A stretch of 62,357 nt of DNA from an uncultured Collinsella sp. (GTDB lineage: Bacteria; Actinomycetota; Coriobacteriia; Coriobacteriales; Coriobacteriaceae). The DNA is taken from contig CAUHFS010000003.1 in NCBI GenBank assembly GCA_959605475.1, positions 1 through 62,357 of the forward strand. Reading direction: 5' to 3'. This document shows positions 23,897 through 32,476 of this stretch, in pieces (position 1 is the stretch's first letter; each line of letters starts with the position of its first letter). The translations under genes and the position numbers were made by a program. A model generated the notes under the pieces. That model saw only the letters and a program-made list of their open reading frames with translations, made no database searches and was not told where the DNA came from.

Positions 23897-23925
23897 GGGC
23901 GCCTGCTTACAGGCGCCCTTTTGTT
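23897..23925 (+). terminator. Rho-independent terminator
   Basis: GGGCGCCTG and CAGGCGCCC pair around CTTA and are followed by TTTTGTT. Confidence 0.9.
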
Positions 23926-23937
23926 AGGGAGGGTGCC

Positions 23938-24597
23938 GTGTCCGCATTTCCGTTCGACGCCGTTATCTTTGACATGGACGGCGTCATTGTCGATACCGAG
24001 TATTACTACCTGGGCGAGACTGCCGCGTTTGCCAAGGAGCTTGGGCTTAACCTGACTCAAGAGGAGTTGAATGGGCAGGTTGGTACCTCGCATCAGTTCT
24101 TCCTGCATATGCTGGTCGATTGGTTTGAGCGCGCCGGTAAGGGGCATTTTACTGGCGAGGAAGCGTTGGCCCGTTGGGATGAGTGGGCGCATGAGCGTCC
24201 GCGCGACTATCAGACTTTGATTAACCCAGGCGCCGTGGATACGATTCGAGAGCTGCCGCGCCGGGGCGTTCGCGTGGCGCTTGCCAGCTCGTCTCCCATG
24301 GATAGCATCGAGGAAGTGCTCAATGCGTGCGGGCTGTCGGATGCCTTTGAGTATGTGGTGAGCGGCGAGCAGTTTAAGGAGAGCAAGCCCGAGCCCGACA
24401 TCTACCTGCATGCGCTGGACCTGCTGGGGCTGCCCGCGAATCGCTGCTGCTGCGTTGAGGATTCGGTGCCCGGCATCACTGCCGGCAAGCGAGCCGGCCT
24501 GACGGTCATTGCCAAGCGCGAGGAGCGCTTCGGCTTTAGCCAGGATGCCGCGGACAAGATTATCGACCAGTTGCCGGAGCTGCTCACGCTTTCTTAG
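23938..24597 (+). CDS. HAD-family phosphatase, beta-phosphoglucomutase-like
   Basis: The 219-residue protein of HAD subfamily IA has the nucleophile motif AVIFDMDGVIVDTEYYYLGE (about residues 7-26) and the VALASSSPMDSIEEVLNACGL helix. The SKPEPDIYLHALDLLG lysine and CCCVEDSVPGITAGKRAGLTVIA acidic motif follow. Mutase or phosphatase activity cannot be told apart by eye. GTG at 23938 follows AGGGAGGG. Confidence 0.9.
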   Translation: MSAFPFDAVIFDMDGVIVDTEYYYLGETAAFAKELGLNLTQEELNGQVGTSHQFFLHMLVDWFERAGKGHFTGEEALARWDEWAHERPRDYQTLINPGAVDTIRELPRRGVRVALASSSPMDSIEEVLNACGLSDAFEYVVSGEQFKESKPEPDIYLHALDLLGLPANRCCCVEDSVPGITAGKRAGLTVIAKREERFGFSQDAADKIIDQLPELLTLS

Positions 24598-24680
24598 GAG
24601 CGCGGTAGTTGCGCGTTTTTCGGGTCAGATGAGTAAATACCCGACATTTTGGTGCGATAGCAAGCATACTTTATGCTAAT

Positions 24681-24722
24681 GCGGGCTCAAGGGCTTGTTG
24701 AATGTCCTTGAGCCCGCTTTAG
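24681..24722 (+). terminator. Rho-independent terminator
   Basis: GCGGGCTCAAGG and CCTTGAGCCCGC form a perfect 12-bp stem followed by TTTAG. It isolates the next regulatory gene from upstream transcription. Confidence 0.9.
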
Positions 24723-24747
24723 ACTTAATTGCGCTGGGAGAGGGTAT

Positions 24748-25491
24748 ATGCCACCGACTGAAGGGCTAACTGACGGTAAAGCTGCGATACCGCTGTACCA
24801 ACAGGTTATCGATATCATCAAAAACGAAATCAACTCCGGTGCCTACAAGGCGGGCGAGCGGATTCCCAACGAATTTGAATTAGCTGAAAGCTATAAAGTT
24901 GGCCGTGTTACCGTGCGGCGCGCTATTGAGGAGCTTGTCCAGCAGGGCTATCTAACGAAGCGACAGGGGAAAGGCACGTTTGTCAATGCCCCCAAGCTTA
25001 AGCGCAAGATTCGCCAGAAGGATGACGTCCAGAGTTTTTCGGACGCATGCCGCGTTAACGGAATGGAACCGGGGGCGCGCGTCATTTCGAGAAAGATACT
25101 GCCGGCGGATTCCACCGAAGCGCAGTTCTTTGGTGTTCCCGTTGGAACTGATTTGATTTGCGTTGAGCGTGTGCGTACTGCCGATGGGGTCCCCGTCATG
25201 CTTGAGAACAACATATACGTTTACGAGGACAACGCTTATCTATCAACGGCACCTCTATCTAACCAATCCATTTTTGAGTTCGTGCGCAACCGGACGGGCC
25301 GTACGCCCGCGTTTACCGACCCGTGCACGCTCGAGATCGCGTGCGCCTCGCCCGAGGTCGCTCGGCTGTTGGCGGTTTCCGTTGGCGAACCCTTGTTTTA
25401 CATGGATGCCTTCTTTTTCGATGAGCAGCGGCGGCCGTTTATCATCGGTCGTCAGCGGATCGTTGGGTCTCGCTACGTTTTTGACATCTAG
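24748..25491 (+). CDS. GntR/HutC-family transcriptional regulator with UTRA domain
   Basis: The 247-residue protein has an N-terminal winged helix (IPLYQQVIDIIKNEI, RIPNEFELAESYKVGRVTVRRAIEELVQQGYL, RQGKGTFV). A C-terminal UTRA effector domain follows (VERVRTADGVPVMLENNIYV, RQRIVGSRYVFDI). UTRA domains sense sugars, phosphosugars or related small molecules; FrlR is a close functional parallel. It heads the putative fructosamine cluster. A perfect palindrome before the transporter gene is its likely operator. ATG at 24748 follows GGGAGAGGG. Confidence 0.9.
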   Translation: MPPTEGLTDGKAAIPLYQQVIDIIKNEINSGAYKAGERIPNEFELAESYKVGRVTVRRAIEELVQQGYLTKRQGKGTFVNAPKLKRKIRQKDDVQSFSDACRVNGMEPGARVISRKILPADSTEAQFFGVPVGTDLICVERVRTADGVPVMLENNIYVYEDNAYLSTAPLSNQSIFEFVRNRTGRTPAFTDPCTLEIACASPEVARLLAVSVGEPLFYMDAFFFDEQRRPFIIGRQRIVGSRYVFDI

Positions 25492-25644
25492 GACATTGCG
25501 AATGGAGACGCCCGGTGGATCATCTCACCGGGCGTCACCATACCGTTCACGGCGCGAACGCAACCGTTCAACCGTGTCGCGGCAATCAGTTTGAAATTAT
25601 CTTGATGACGAGAAAAGCTGCTGGTAATCTATGGGACGTCATAG

Positions 25645-25667
25645 AACGTTTGCATTGTGCAAACGTT
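25645..25667 (+). promoter_or_regulatory. Perfect palindromic operator of the fructosamine cluster
   Basis: AACGTTTGCA and TGCAAACGTT are exact inverted 10-mers around TTG, 43 bases before the transporter start codon. A separate hairpin (GACGCCCGGTG / CACCGGGCGTC, 25505-25537) lies directly after the GntR gene and may end its transcript. Confidence 0.65.
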
Positions 25668-25709
25668 GAAGCGAGATGCGATGCAGTCTCGAGTTCTTTG
25701 GAGGTATCT

Positions 25710-27173
25710 ATGTCAGATACGAAGGCGAAGAAGACAAACAGACGTTTTAAGTTCAAATTACCGCATGTCTATACGATCATGTTCTTGCTGATCGTTGTCT
25801 TTGCGGTCCTGACTTGGATCGTTCCCTCTGGTCAGTATCAGCGCAAGACGATTTCGACAGCGGCGGGCGAGCGTGAAGTCGCCGTTGCTGGAACCTATGA
25901 ACAGGTCGATAAGAACTACACCGATTCCGAGACCGGCGAGACCATCAATCTGGGCCAGGATATCTTCGCGGTCCTGCAAGCGCCCACCAAGGGTATCCAA
26001 GAAGCTGCCGACGTCGTTGCGTTCGTCTTATTGATTGGCGGATCGTTCGCAATCATCACCAAGACCAATGCTTTGAATGCCGGCATGAGCCGTGTGGTTA
26101 AAAAGCTCAAGAACAAGGACATCCTCATCATTCCCATCACGATGACGTTGCTGTCCATTTGCGGCACTACGTTTGGTATGTCTGAGGAAGCCCTGCCGTT
26201 CTATGCCATCTTCATTCCCATCATGATGGGTATCGGCTATGACTCGATGACGGCATTCATCATCTGCTTCCTTGGTCCCAACCTGGGATATTGTGCTTCG
26301 ACCATCGACCCGTTTAATGTTTTGATCGCCCAAGGCATCATTGGCATCGAGGGCAATCCGCAACTGTGGCTGCGCGCCGTTTCTTGGGTCATCTTCACTG
26401 CCGTCGGTATCGCATGGGCCATGCGCTATGCCATGCGCGTCAAGAAAAACCCCGAGTCGTCCATTACGTACGAGGACGATAAGCTCAAGCGTATTGAGTT
26501 TTCCGTGACCGATGCCTCCATCGAGGAAGAGTTCACTATCCGTCAGAAGCTCGTGCTTATCGATTTTGCTTGCGGTATGGGCATTATCGTCTGGGGTCTT
26601 GTTACCCAGGGTTGGTACATGAATGAGATTTCCGCCGTGTTCCTTGGCATGGGCCTGCTTGCCGGTATCCTGGGCGGTCTTGACCAGCAGACGATCGCAG
26701 AGGAGTTCGTTAAGGGTCTTGCCGACTTTGCGTACGCTGCCATCGTTATCGGTATCGCTCGCGGTATTCTGGTCATCGCCGAGGGCGGCATGATCATCGA
26801 CACCATCCTCCAGGCGCTCGCTACTGCGCTCGCCGGTGCACCCGCCGCCGTCTACACCACGTTTATGTATATCGTCCTTGGCCTGCTCTCTTTGCTGGTT
26901 CCCTCGAGTTCTGGACTTGCGGCGCTCACCATGCCCGTCATGGGTCCGCTGACCGAGCTTATGGGCCTCAATCCCGAGGCTGCCGTTACCGCGCTCCAGT
27001 TTGCTAATCAGACCATCAACACTATCAGTCCCGTGGCGGGCATGACGGTCGCCGGCCTTGCCGTGGCTAAGATTTCGTTTGGCCAATGGTGGAAGACCAT
27101 TTGGAAGTTCTTCATTTTCATGGTCGTCTTTGGCCTGATCGTAACGGCAATCTCTGGCATGCTTCCGGTGTAG
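25710..27173 (+). CDS. YfcC-family (DcuC-like, PF03606) membrane transporter
   Basis: The 487-residue integral membrane protein has about 12 hydrophobic segments, starting LPHVYTIMFLLIVVFAVLTWIVPSGQY. Family landmarks include TLLSICGTTFGMSEEALPFY, FLGPNLGYCASTIDPFNVLIAQGI and LLSLLVPSSSGLAALTMPVMGPL. YfcC relatives move amino acids, dipeptides or C4-dicarboxylates. In this setting the cargo is probably an Amadori-modified amino acid or peptide; that is inference from neighbours. ATG at 25710 follows GGAGGTATCT. The next gene starts within ten bases of its stop. Confidence 0.88.
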   Translation: MSDTKAKKTNRRFKFKLPHVYTIMFLLIVVFAVLTWIVPSGQYQRKTISTAAGEREVAVAGTYEQVDKNYTDSETGETINLGQDIFAVLQAPTKGIQEAADVVAFVLLIGGSFAIITKTNALNAGMSRVVKKLKNKDILIIPITMTLLSICGTTFGMSEEALPFYAIFIPIMMGIGYDSMTAFIICFLGPNLGYCASTIDPFNVLIAQGIIGIEGNPQLWLRAVSWVIFTAVGIAWAMRYAMRVKKNPESSITYEDDKLKRIEFSVTDASIEEEFTIRQKLVLIDFACGMGIIVWGLVTQGWYMNEISAVFLGMGLLAGILGGLDQQTIAEEFVKGLADFAYAAIVIGIARGILVIAEGGMIIDTILQALATALAGAPAAVYTTFMYIVLGLLSLLVPSSSGLAALTMPVMGPLTELMGLNPEAAVTALQFANQTINTISPVAGMTVAGLAVAKISFGQWWKTIWKFFIFMVVFGLIVTAISGMLPV

Positions 27174-27182
27174 GTGGTTGTG

Positions 27183-28766
27183 ATGTCTGATCGTTTGACG
27201 GTCCTGACGTCTAAGAGCGTCTTTACCGGTACGGGTGACCTGCCGTTTGAAGGTTTCGTAGCGGTCCGTGGCAATCGAATTGAGGCTGTTGGCACCAAGT
27301 GTGAGGTAGCTTCGTATTTGACCCAAGCGGACGAGGTAGTTGACCTGGGCGACCGCACCGTCATGCCTGGCCTGATCGATGTGCATACCTTCTATACAGG
27401 CTGGGCGCTGCGGACGTTGGGGTCTGATCTGTCCGGCATCGCTGATGCCAAAGAGGCCGTGTCGCTCTTGCGTGCATGGAAAGAAGATCATCCGGATTGC
27501 GCGGCGGCTTTTGGCCACAGCCTACCCGAAACGTTGGCATCGGATGCCGAGAACGCAAATACGGCAGCTGTGTTTGACGATTGTTTTGGCGATATTCCTG
27601 TCGTCTGCTTTACACCGGGTGCGGAGACCTGCGTTCTCAATGCTGCCGCCAGTGCACGATACGGCTTTACACCCCAGGCGTGCTATGCCGAGAAGATCTG
27701 GCGCATGATGAGCGATTTCCTCGCGCTGCCCGAGGTACGTGCGGGGTATTCGGACTACATGAGCATGCTTAACGAGCGCGGCGTTACCGCCATCAAGGAG
27801 ATGGCGTTTGATGACTACTACGGTTTTGCCGACGAAATGGCTCGCCGTGAGGAATCTGGTGAGCTGACGGTTCGCGTCTCTATGATGTCGCAGCCGGTGG
27901 GTGCCGGTGCAAATCTGGCATATGCCCGCGAGGCACGAGCGCGCTTCCGGGGACCGTTCGTTCGTTTTTCTGGCTTCAACCGTATGACCGATCGCGGCGT
28001 ATGGGCGGGGCTTGCCGAGATGATTGACCCCTATGAGGACTCGGCCGATGCGGGCGCTGCCGGCAAGACGGTCGTCGAGGAGCCAGAGTGGGATCTGATT
28101 GAGAACGAGCTGCGTGCAATTGATGCTGACGGCTTCCGATATTCCTTGCATTGCCAGGGCGATGGCGCCGTTCGTCGCACCGTGGCGCTCTATGCCTCGC
28201 TGCCTCGAGACGAGCATGGACGGATGCTTCGCCGTCATGCGATTACCGATCTCGAGAACTCTGACCCGACCGATCTTGTCGAGTTTGGCAAGTTAGGTGG
28301 AATTTGCGAGGTCTATCCGCAGATTCTGACGCTGGACCGGCGCGAGGATTGCCTGTCGATGATGCGTCGACAAATTGGCGAGACGCGACTTTTGCACAGC
28401 TGGAATCGCCGCGGCATGGAAGATTCCGGATGCACAGTGTGCTGTGGCACGGATTTGCCGCTGTTGATTCCGAGCTTGGGCGAGTCAATCTACAGTGCGT
28501 GCGGCGGATACTTCGACGACGGACTGCCCGTGAATGAGGTCAACACGCTGACGCTTGTCGAGCTCTTGTGCGCTTGGACTGCCGGGGGCGCGTACGACCT
28601 GATGCGCGAAGACGAGCTGGGTACGCTTGAGGTTGGCAAGCTTGCCGATATCTGCGTGCTCGATCGGGATGTGTTCGACCTCGATTATCGCGACGCACGC
28701 GATCTTGCGGTTGACATGACGATGTCGGACGGACAAATCGTGTTCGATCGAAATAAGGAGGCATAA
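27183..28766 (+). CDS. YtcJ-like amidohydrolase (amidohydrolase family 3)
   Basis: The 527-residue protein has a small N-terminal beta-sandwich (KSVFTGTGDLPFEGFVAVRGNRIEAVG) leading into the barrel with TVMPGLIDVHTFYTGW. The usual HxH metal pair appears as H-T-F. Later motifs include FRYSLHCQGDGAVR, RRHAITDLENSDP, GCTVCCGTDLPL and the closing LEVGKLADICVLDRDVFD. Substrates of this family are amides, lactams or cyclic compounds. ATG at 27183 is preferred to the GTG that directly abuts the transporter stop. It is the second gene of the operon. Confidence 0.8.
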   Translation: MSDRLTVLTSKSVFTGTGDLPFEGFVAVRGNRIEAVGTKCEVASYLTQADEVVDLGDRTVMPGLIDVHTFYTGWALRTLGSDLSGIADAKEAVSLLRAWKEDHPDCAAAFGHSLPETLASDAENANTAAVFDDCFGDIPVVCFTPGAETCVLNAAASARYGFTPQACYAEKIWRMMSDFLALPEVRAGYSDYMSMLNERGVTAIKEMAFDDYYGFADEMARREESGELTVRVSMMSQPVGAGANLAYAREARARFRGPFVRFSGFNRMTDRGVWAGLAEMIDPYEDSADAGAAGKTVVEEPEWDLIENELRAIDADGFRYSLHCQGDGAVRRTVALYASLPRDEHGRMLRRHAITDLENSDPTDLVEFGKLGGICEVYPQILTLDRREDCLSMMRRQIGETRLLHSWNRRGMEDSGCTVCCGTDLPLLIPSLGESIYSACGGYFDDGLPVNEVNTLTLVELLCAWTAGGAYDLMREDELGTLEVGKLADICVLDRDVFDLDYRDARDLAVDMTMSDGQIVFDRNKEA

Positions 28767-28767
28767 G

Positions 28768-29619
28768 ATGCCTGAATCCAAACCGACGCTGCGCCGCGAG
28801 CAGATTGCGGGCATGAATATCCACTACATCATGTGGTCGCTCGATTACTTCCTTGATGTGCAGCAGCGCTTGGGCTTTGAGTCCATTGAGCTGTGGTGTG
28901 CGGAGCCGCATGTGACGCTCGACCACACGGGCTACTTTGAGGCTGAGGTCCTGGCGAAAAAGGCTGCAGACCGTGGGCTTAGGTATCGTACTCTGTGCCC
29001 CGAGAATGTTGTCTATCCTTGGCAGTACTGCGCACGCAAACCGCTGCATGAACAGCGCAGCCTGGCGTACTTTAAGCACGGCATTGAGCTTGCCGAGGTA
29101 CTTGGGTGCGACCGTATGTCCGTCAACTCGGGCTGGGGCGACTGGGACGAGGACCGCGAGGAAGCCTGGAAGCGCAGCCGCGAGCACTTGTCCATTCTGG
29201 CGGAGTATGCCGGCGAGCACGGTCTGGTGCTTACGATGGAAAGTCTGCGTCCCGAGGAGAGCAACCTTGTGACGACGGTTTCCGATGCGAAGCGCATGAT
29301 TGACGAGGTCGCGAGCCCGTACTTACAGCCTATGGTTGATACAACCGCGATGGGCGTTGCAGGCGAGACGCTCGAGGACTGGTTTGCCGCCTTTGGTGAT
29401 GGGGCAATTCACGAGATGCACTTTATCGACGGTGACCCGTATGGCCATCTGGTGTGGGGCGATGGCAAGCACGATATGGACGCCTTCGTCGCCACGCTCA
29501 ACGCCCATGGTTTCGACGGCATGCTGGGCCAGGAAATCACGGACGGTCGTTACTACGATGATCCGGCGGCGGCAGATGCCAAGAACATGGCCGCATTCGA
29601 GAAATATCTGATTGACTAA
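28768..29619 (+). CDS. frlC: Sugar-phosphate isomerase/epimerase, FrlC-like
   Basis: The 283-residue TIM-barrel (AP_endonuc_2 type) resembles fructoselysine 3-epimerase in order and spacing: YFLDVQQRLGFESIELWCAEPH, LCPENVVYPWQY, RMSVNSGWGDW, GLVLTMESLRPEESNLV (metal Glu), PMVDTTAMG (Asp), EMHFIDGDPYGH (His) and MLGQEITDG (last Glu). It would convert psicosamine-type Amadori isomers to fructosamines. ATG at 28768 overlaps the preceding stop region (AATAAGGAGGCATAAG), placing GGAGG close upstream. Confidence 0.78.
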   Translation: MPESKPTLRREQIAGMNIHYIMWSLDYFLDVQQRLGFESIELWCAEPHVTLDHTGYFEAEVLAKKAADRGLRYRTLCPENVVYPWQYCARKPLHEQRSLAYFKHGIELAEVLGCDRMSVNSGWGDWDEDREEAWKRSREHLSILAEYAGEHGLVLTMESLRPEESNLVTTVSDAKRMIDEVASPYLQPMVDTTAMGVAGETLEDWFAAFGDGAIHEMHFIDGDPYGHLVWGDGKHDMDAFVATLNAHGFDGMLGQEITDGRYYDDPAAADAKNMAAFEKYLID

Positions 29620-29680
29620 AACAACTATCGGCCACGCAGCCAACGTCATTGATTGCGGCCAAACAAGAAAGGAACTGGAT

Positions 29681-30649
29681 ATGAACGCACACGATCTGAT
29701 CAAAGAGGCAATTGCCGAGAAGGGCAAGTTCGACAGCGTCTACTGGATTGCTTGCGGTGGCTCCATGATTGATTTGATCCCGGCCCATGAGCTTCTGCAG
29801 CGCGAGGCAACCACCTTCACTTCGTATATCTATACGGCTCGCGAGTTCGATATCATGCGTCCGCGTCGTCTGGGCGAGAAGTCCCTGGTCATCGCTTGTA
29901 GCCACAGTGGCAACACCCCTGAGGTCGTCGAGGGCTGCGAGATTGCCCTTGCTGCCGGCGCTACGGTGATCGCCCAGACCGACAACGCTGGATCTAAGAT
30001 CGACACCGGTAAATGGACCACGTGGGTCTACCCGTGGGGCGAGGGCGTGCCGCAGGCCGAGGTCCCCGCTGGCATTTCGCTGTCGCTTGCGGCAGAGCTG
30101 CTCGATCAGCAGGAGGGTTACGCCGATCTTGCCGATATGTATGCCGGTATCGCCGAGATGGATAAGATTCTTCCCCCGGCACGCGAGAAGGTAAATGCCG
30201 AGCTGGGCGATCGCTTTGCCAAGCTTTGCCAGGAGCACGAGTTCTTCTATATTCTGGGCAGCGGTCCCAACTTTAGCCAGACCTACGGTTTCGCTATCTG
30301 CTCTCTTATGGAGATGCAGTGGCAGCACTGCAGCTACATCCACTCTGCCGAGTACTTCCATGGCCCCTTCGAGGCTACTCAGGATGGCGTTTTTTACTTC
30401 CTGCAGATGGGCTCCAGCGAGTGCCGTGCTATGGACGAGCGCGCCCTGGCGTTCCTTAAGACGCATACCGATACGCTGATGGTGCTCGATGCCAAGGAGT
30501 ACGGTATGGAAGCCGTGCCGGCGAGCGTCCGTGCCTATCTGGACCCGGTGCTGTTCTATGCCATGAACTGCGAGCTGCGTGCCGCACGCGGCAAGGTGTT
30601 TGATCACGATCCCGATTTCCGTCGCTATATGGGTGTTGTCGAGTACTAG
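29681..30649 (+). CDS. frlB: FrlB-like fructosamine-6-phosphate deglycase (SIS domains)
   Basis: The 322-residue protein has two sugar-isomerase domains: WIACGGSMIDLIPAHELL and VIACSHSGNTPEVVEG in the first, YILGSGPNFSQTYGFAICSLMEMQ in the second. Glu211 (LMEMQW) and His227 (EYFHGPF) are 16 residues apart, the same spacing as the known catalytic Glu/His pair of the related deglycase FraB. Family members cleave phosphorylated fructosamines to an amine or amino acid and glucose-6-phosphate. ATG at 29681 follows AAAGGAACTGG. Confidence 0.85.
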   Translation: MNAHDLIKEAIAEKGKFDSVYWIACGGSMIDLIPAHELLQREATTFTSYIYTAREFDIMRPRRLGEKSLVIACSHSGNTPEVVEGCEIALAAGATVIAQTDNAGSKIDTGKWTTWVYPWGEGVPQAEVPAGISLSLAAELLDQQEGYADLADMYAGIAEMDKILPPAREKVNAELGDRFAKLCQEHEFFYILGSGPNFSQTYGFAICSLMEMQWQHCSYIHSAEYFHGPFEATQDGVFYFLQMGSSECRAMDERALAFLKTHTDTLMVLDAKEYGMEAVPASVRAYLDPVLFYAMNCELRAARGKVFDHDPDFRRYMGVVEY

Positions 30650-30663
30650 AAGGAGCAAAGGCC

Positions 30664-31527
30664 ATGGCATTTAACGTTAACGCGCTCGGATTTGGCGACA
30701 ACGTCGTCGATCGCTACGAGCATATCCACACCATGTATCCCGGCGGCAATGCGGTGAACTTCGCCGTTTATGCCAAGAAATGCGGTGCCGCACGCTCTGC
30801 ATACATGGGCATTTTTGGCAATGACGCCGCTGCCGAGCATGTCATTGCAAGCCTCGAGGATGAGGGTATCGAGCTTGACAAGTGCGAGCAGATGATTGGC
30901 GAGAACGGGGCGGCTCGCGTGACCGTCGTTGACGGTGACCGTGTCTTCCTTGGCTCCAACGAGGGCGGTATCCGTGGCGATGTGCGCTATGTCCTTGATC
31001 GCTTTGACCTTGCGTACATGAAGCAGTTCGATGTGGTTCATTCGGGCAACTACTGCTTTACCGAGCGCGAGCTGCCCAAGTTGAAGGCTGCGGGCGTCAC
31101 GGTCTCTTTTGACTTTTCGGACGACTCCACCGACGAGTACTACGAGCAGATTGCGCCCTACGTCGATTTCGCTTTCTTTAGTGCGGCGGATGCCGCGAGT
31201 GAGGACGAGATTCGCGAGCGTCTGGCATGGGTGAAGGGCCTGGGTCCGCGTTTTGTGTCGGCTACGGCGGGCGCCGAGGGCTGCATTGCTTACGACGGCG
31301 AGCGTTATTACCGCCAGCTGGCTAAACCGGTAACGGACATGAAGGACACCATGGGGGCGGGCGACTCGTTCCTCACCTCGTTTTTGATGTGCTATCTCGA
31401 TTCCGCCAAGCGTGGTGAGGATGGCGCCGAGGCCATCGAGCGCGCGCTCGACTTTGCTGCCGGGTTTGCCTCGACCGTGTGCGGCATGGAAGGTTCTTGG
31501 GGCCACGGAGCGCCAATCGTCGAATAG
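30664..31527 (+). CDS. frlD: PfkB-family kinase, FrlD-like (first copy)
   Basis: The 287-residue sugar kinase resembles fructoselysine 6-kinase: GFGDNVVDRYEHIHTMYPGGNAVNFAVYAKK at the N terminus, IFGNDAAAEHVI, and the PfkB C-terminal motif DTMGAGDSFLTSFL with the catalytic Asp (about residue 235). It would phosphorylate the imported Amadori compound for FrlB. ATG at 30664 follows AAGGAG, 15 bases after the frlB stop, so the two are surely co-transcribed. Confidence 0.85.
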   Translation: MAFNVNALGFGDNVVDRYEHIHTMYPGGNAVNFAVYAKKCGAARSAYMGIFGNDAAAEHVIASLEDEGIELDKCEQMIGENGAARVTVVDGDRVFLGSNEGGIRGDVRYVLDRFDLAYMKQFDVVHSGNYCFTERELPKLKAAGVTVSFDFSDDSTDEYYEQIAPYVDFAFFSAADAASEDEIRERLAWVKGLGPRFVSATAGAEGCIAYDGERYYRQLAKPVTDMKDTMGAGDSFLTSFLMCYLDSAKRGEDGAEAIERALDFAAGFASTVCGMEGSWGHGAPIVE

Positions 31528-31596
31528 CTTAAGAAAGCGTACGGCGGTCTGGCTATGAGGTCTTGGACAGCCGATGCAAAACAATAAGCAAAACGC

Positions 31597-31632
31597 GAAA
31601 AGGGGGCTCGCCATGTGGTGGGTCCCCTTTTG
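31597..31632 (+). terminator. Intra-cluster hairpin (attenuator-like)
   Basis: AAAAGGGGG and CCCCTTTT pair across the spacer between the two kinase genes. The T-run makes it a possible partial terminator that lowers expression of the second kinase. Confidence 0.55.
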
Positions 31633-31648
31633 AACATTGGAGAAGACC

Positions 31649-32449
31649 ATGGGTATTAAAGCGTGCGCGGCTGGTTTTTGCTGCGCGGACGTCTATCAGA
31701 ACATCGGCGTGTTCTATCCGACTGGTAACGGCATTGACTGGGGTATCCATCTTGCACGAATGGGCGTTTCGGTATCCGCCGTGTCGGTTGTCGGCAAGGA
31801 CGAGTACGGAGACAAGATGAGAGAGGCGCTGGCCGCTGAGGGGTTCGATATCTCACATCTGCGGGTGGAGGATGGCGACACCTCGGTGATGCTCATGGCA
31901 TTGAAAGACGGCGTCGATCGCGTGCATCTCGAGGCAATCGATGGCGTAATGGAGACATATCGTCCGAATGAAGATGACCGGGCGTTTATCCTAGAGCATG
32001 ACATCATTCATACCGACCTGTTTGGCAATTGTTTGGACCTCCTGCCCGAATGGCATGATGCGGGCAGGACGGTGGTTATGGACTTCTCGGTGTTCAGCCA
32101 GGATCCCGAATATGCATGCGAGGCTCATTTTCCTTACGTAGACTATGCGTTCATGTCGTTTGAAGAGGACACTCCGGAGCTGCGAGACTGGGTACGCCAC
32201 GTGCAGGAATTGGGACCGCGCGTTGCGGTTGCCACGCTTGGCGAGAAGGGAAGCATTGCCTATGACGGTGAGCGCTTCTATGAGTGCGGGATCGTACCGG
32301 CGGAGAAGGTCGTTAATACCGTGGGTGCCGGCGACTCGTATATTGCCGGGTTTACCAAGGGCGTGATCGATGGCCTTGATATTCCGGCGTGTATGAAAGC
32401 GGGCGCTGAGCTGTCGTCCCGAGTGATTGGTTCGTTTGAGCCGTACTAG
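31649..32449 (+). CDS. PfkB-family kinase, FrlD-like (second copy)
   Basis: The 266-residue paralogue of the preceding kinase has GFCCADVYQNIGVFYPTGNGIDWGIHLARMG, SVVGKDEYGDKM and NTVGAGDSYIAGFTKG (catalytic Asp). The two differ through most of their length, so they probably act on different Amadori compounds rather than being a recent duplication. ATG at 31649 follows GGAGAAG. It lies behind an attenuator-like hairpin. Confidence 0.82.
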   Translation: MGIKACAAGFCCADVYQNIGVFYPTGNGIDWGIHLARMGVSVSAVSVVGKDEYGDKMREALAAEGFDISHLRVEDGDTSVMLMALKDGVDRVHLEAIDGVMETYRPNEDDRAFILEHDIIHTDLFGNCLDLLPEWHDAGRTVVMDFSVFSQDPEYACEAHFPYVDYAFMSFEEDTPELRDWVRHVQELGPRVAVATLGEKGSIAYDGERFYECGIVPAEKVVNTVGAGDSYIAGFTKGVIDGLDIPACMKAGAELSSRVIGSFEPY

Positions 32450-32476
32450 GGTCAAATGCCTGGAAAGGAGTACGAA

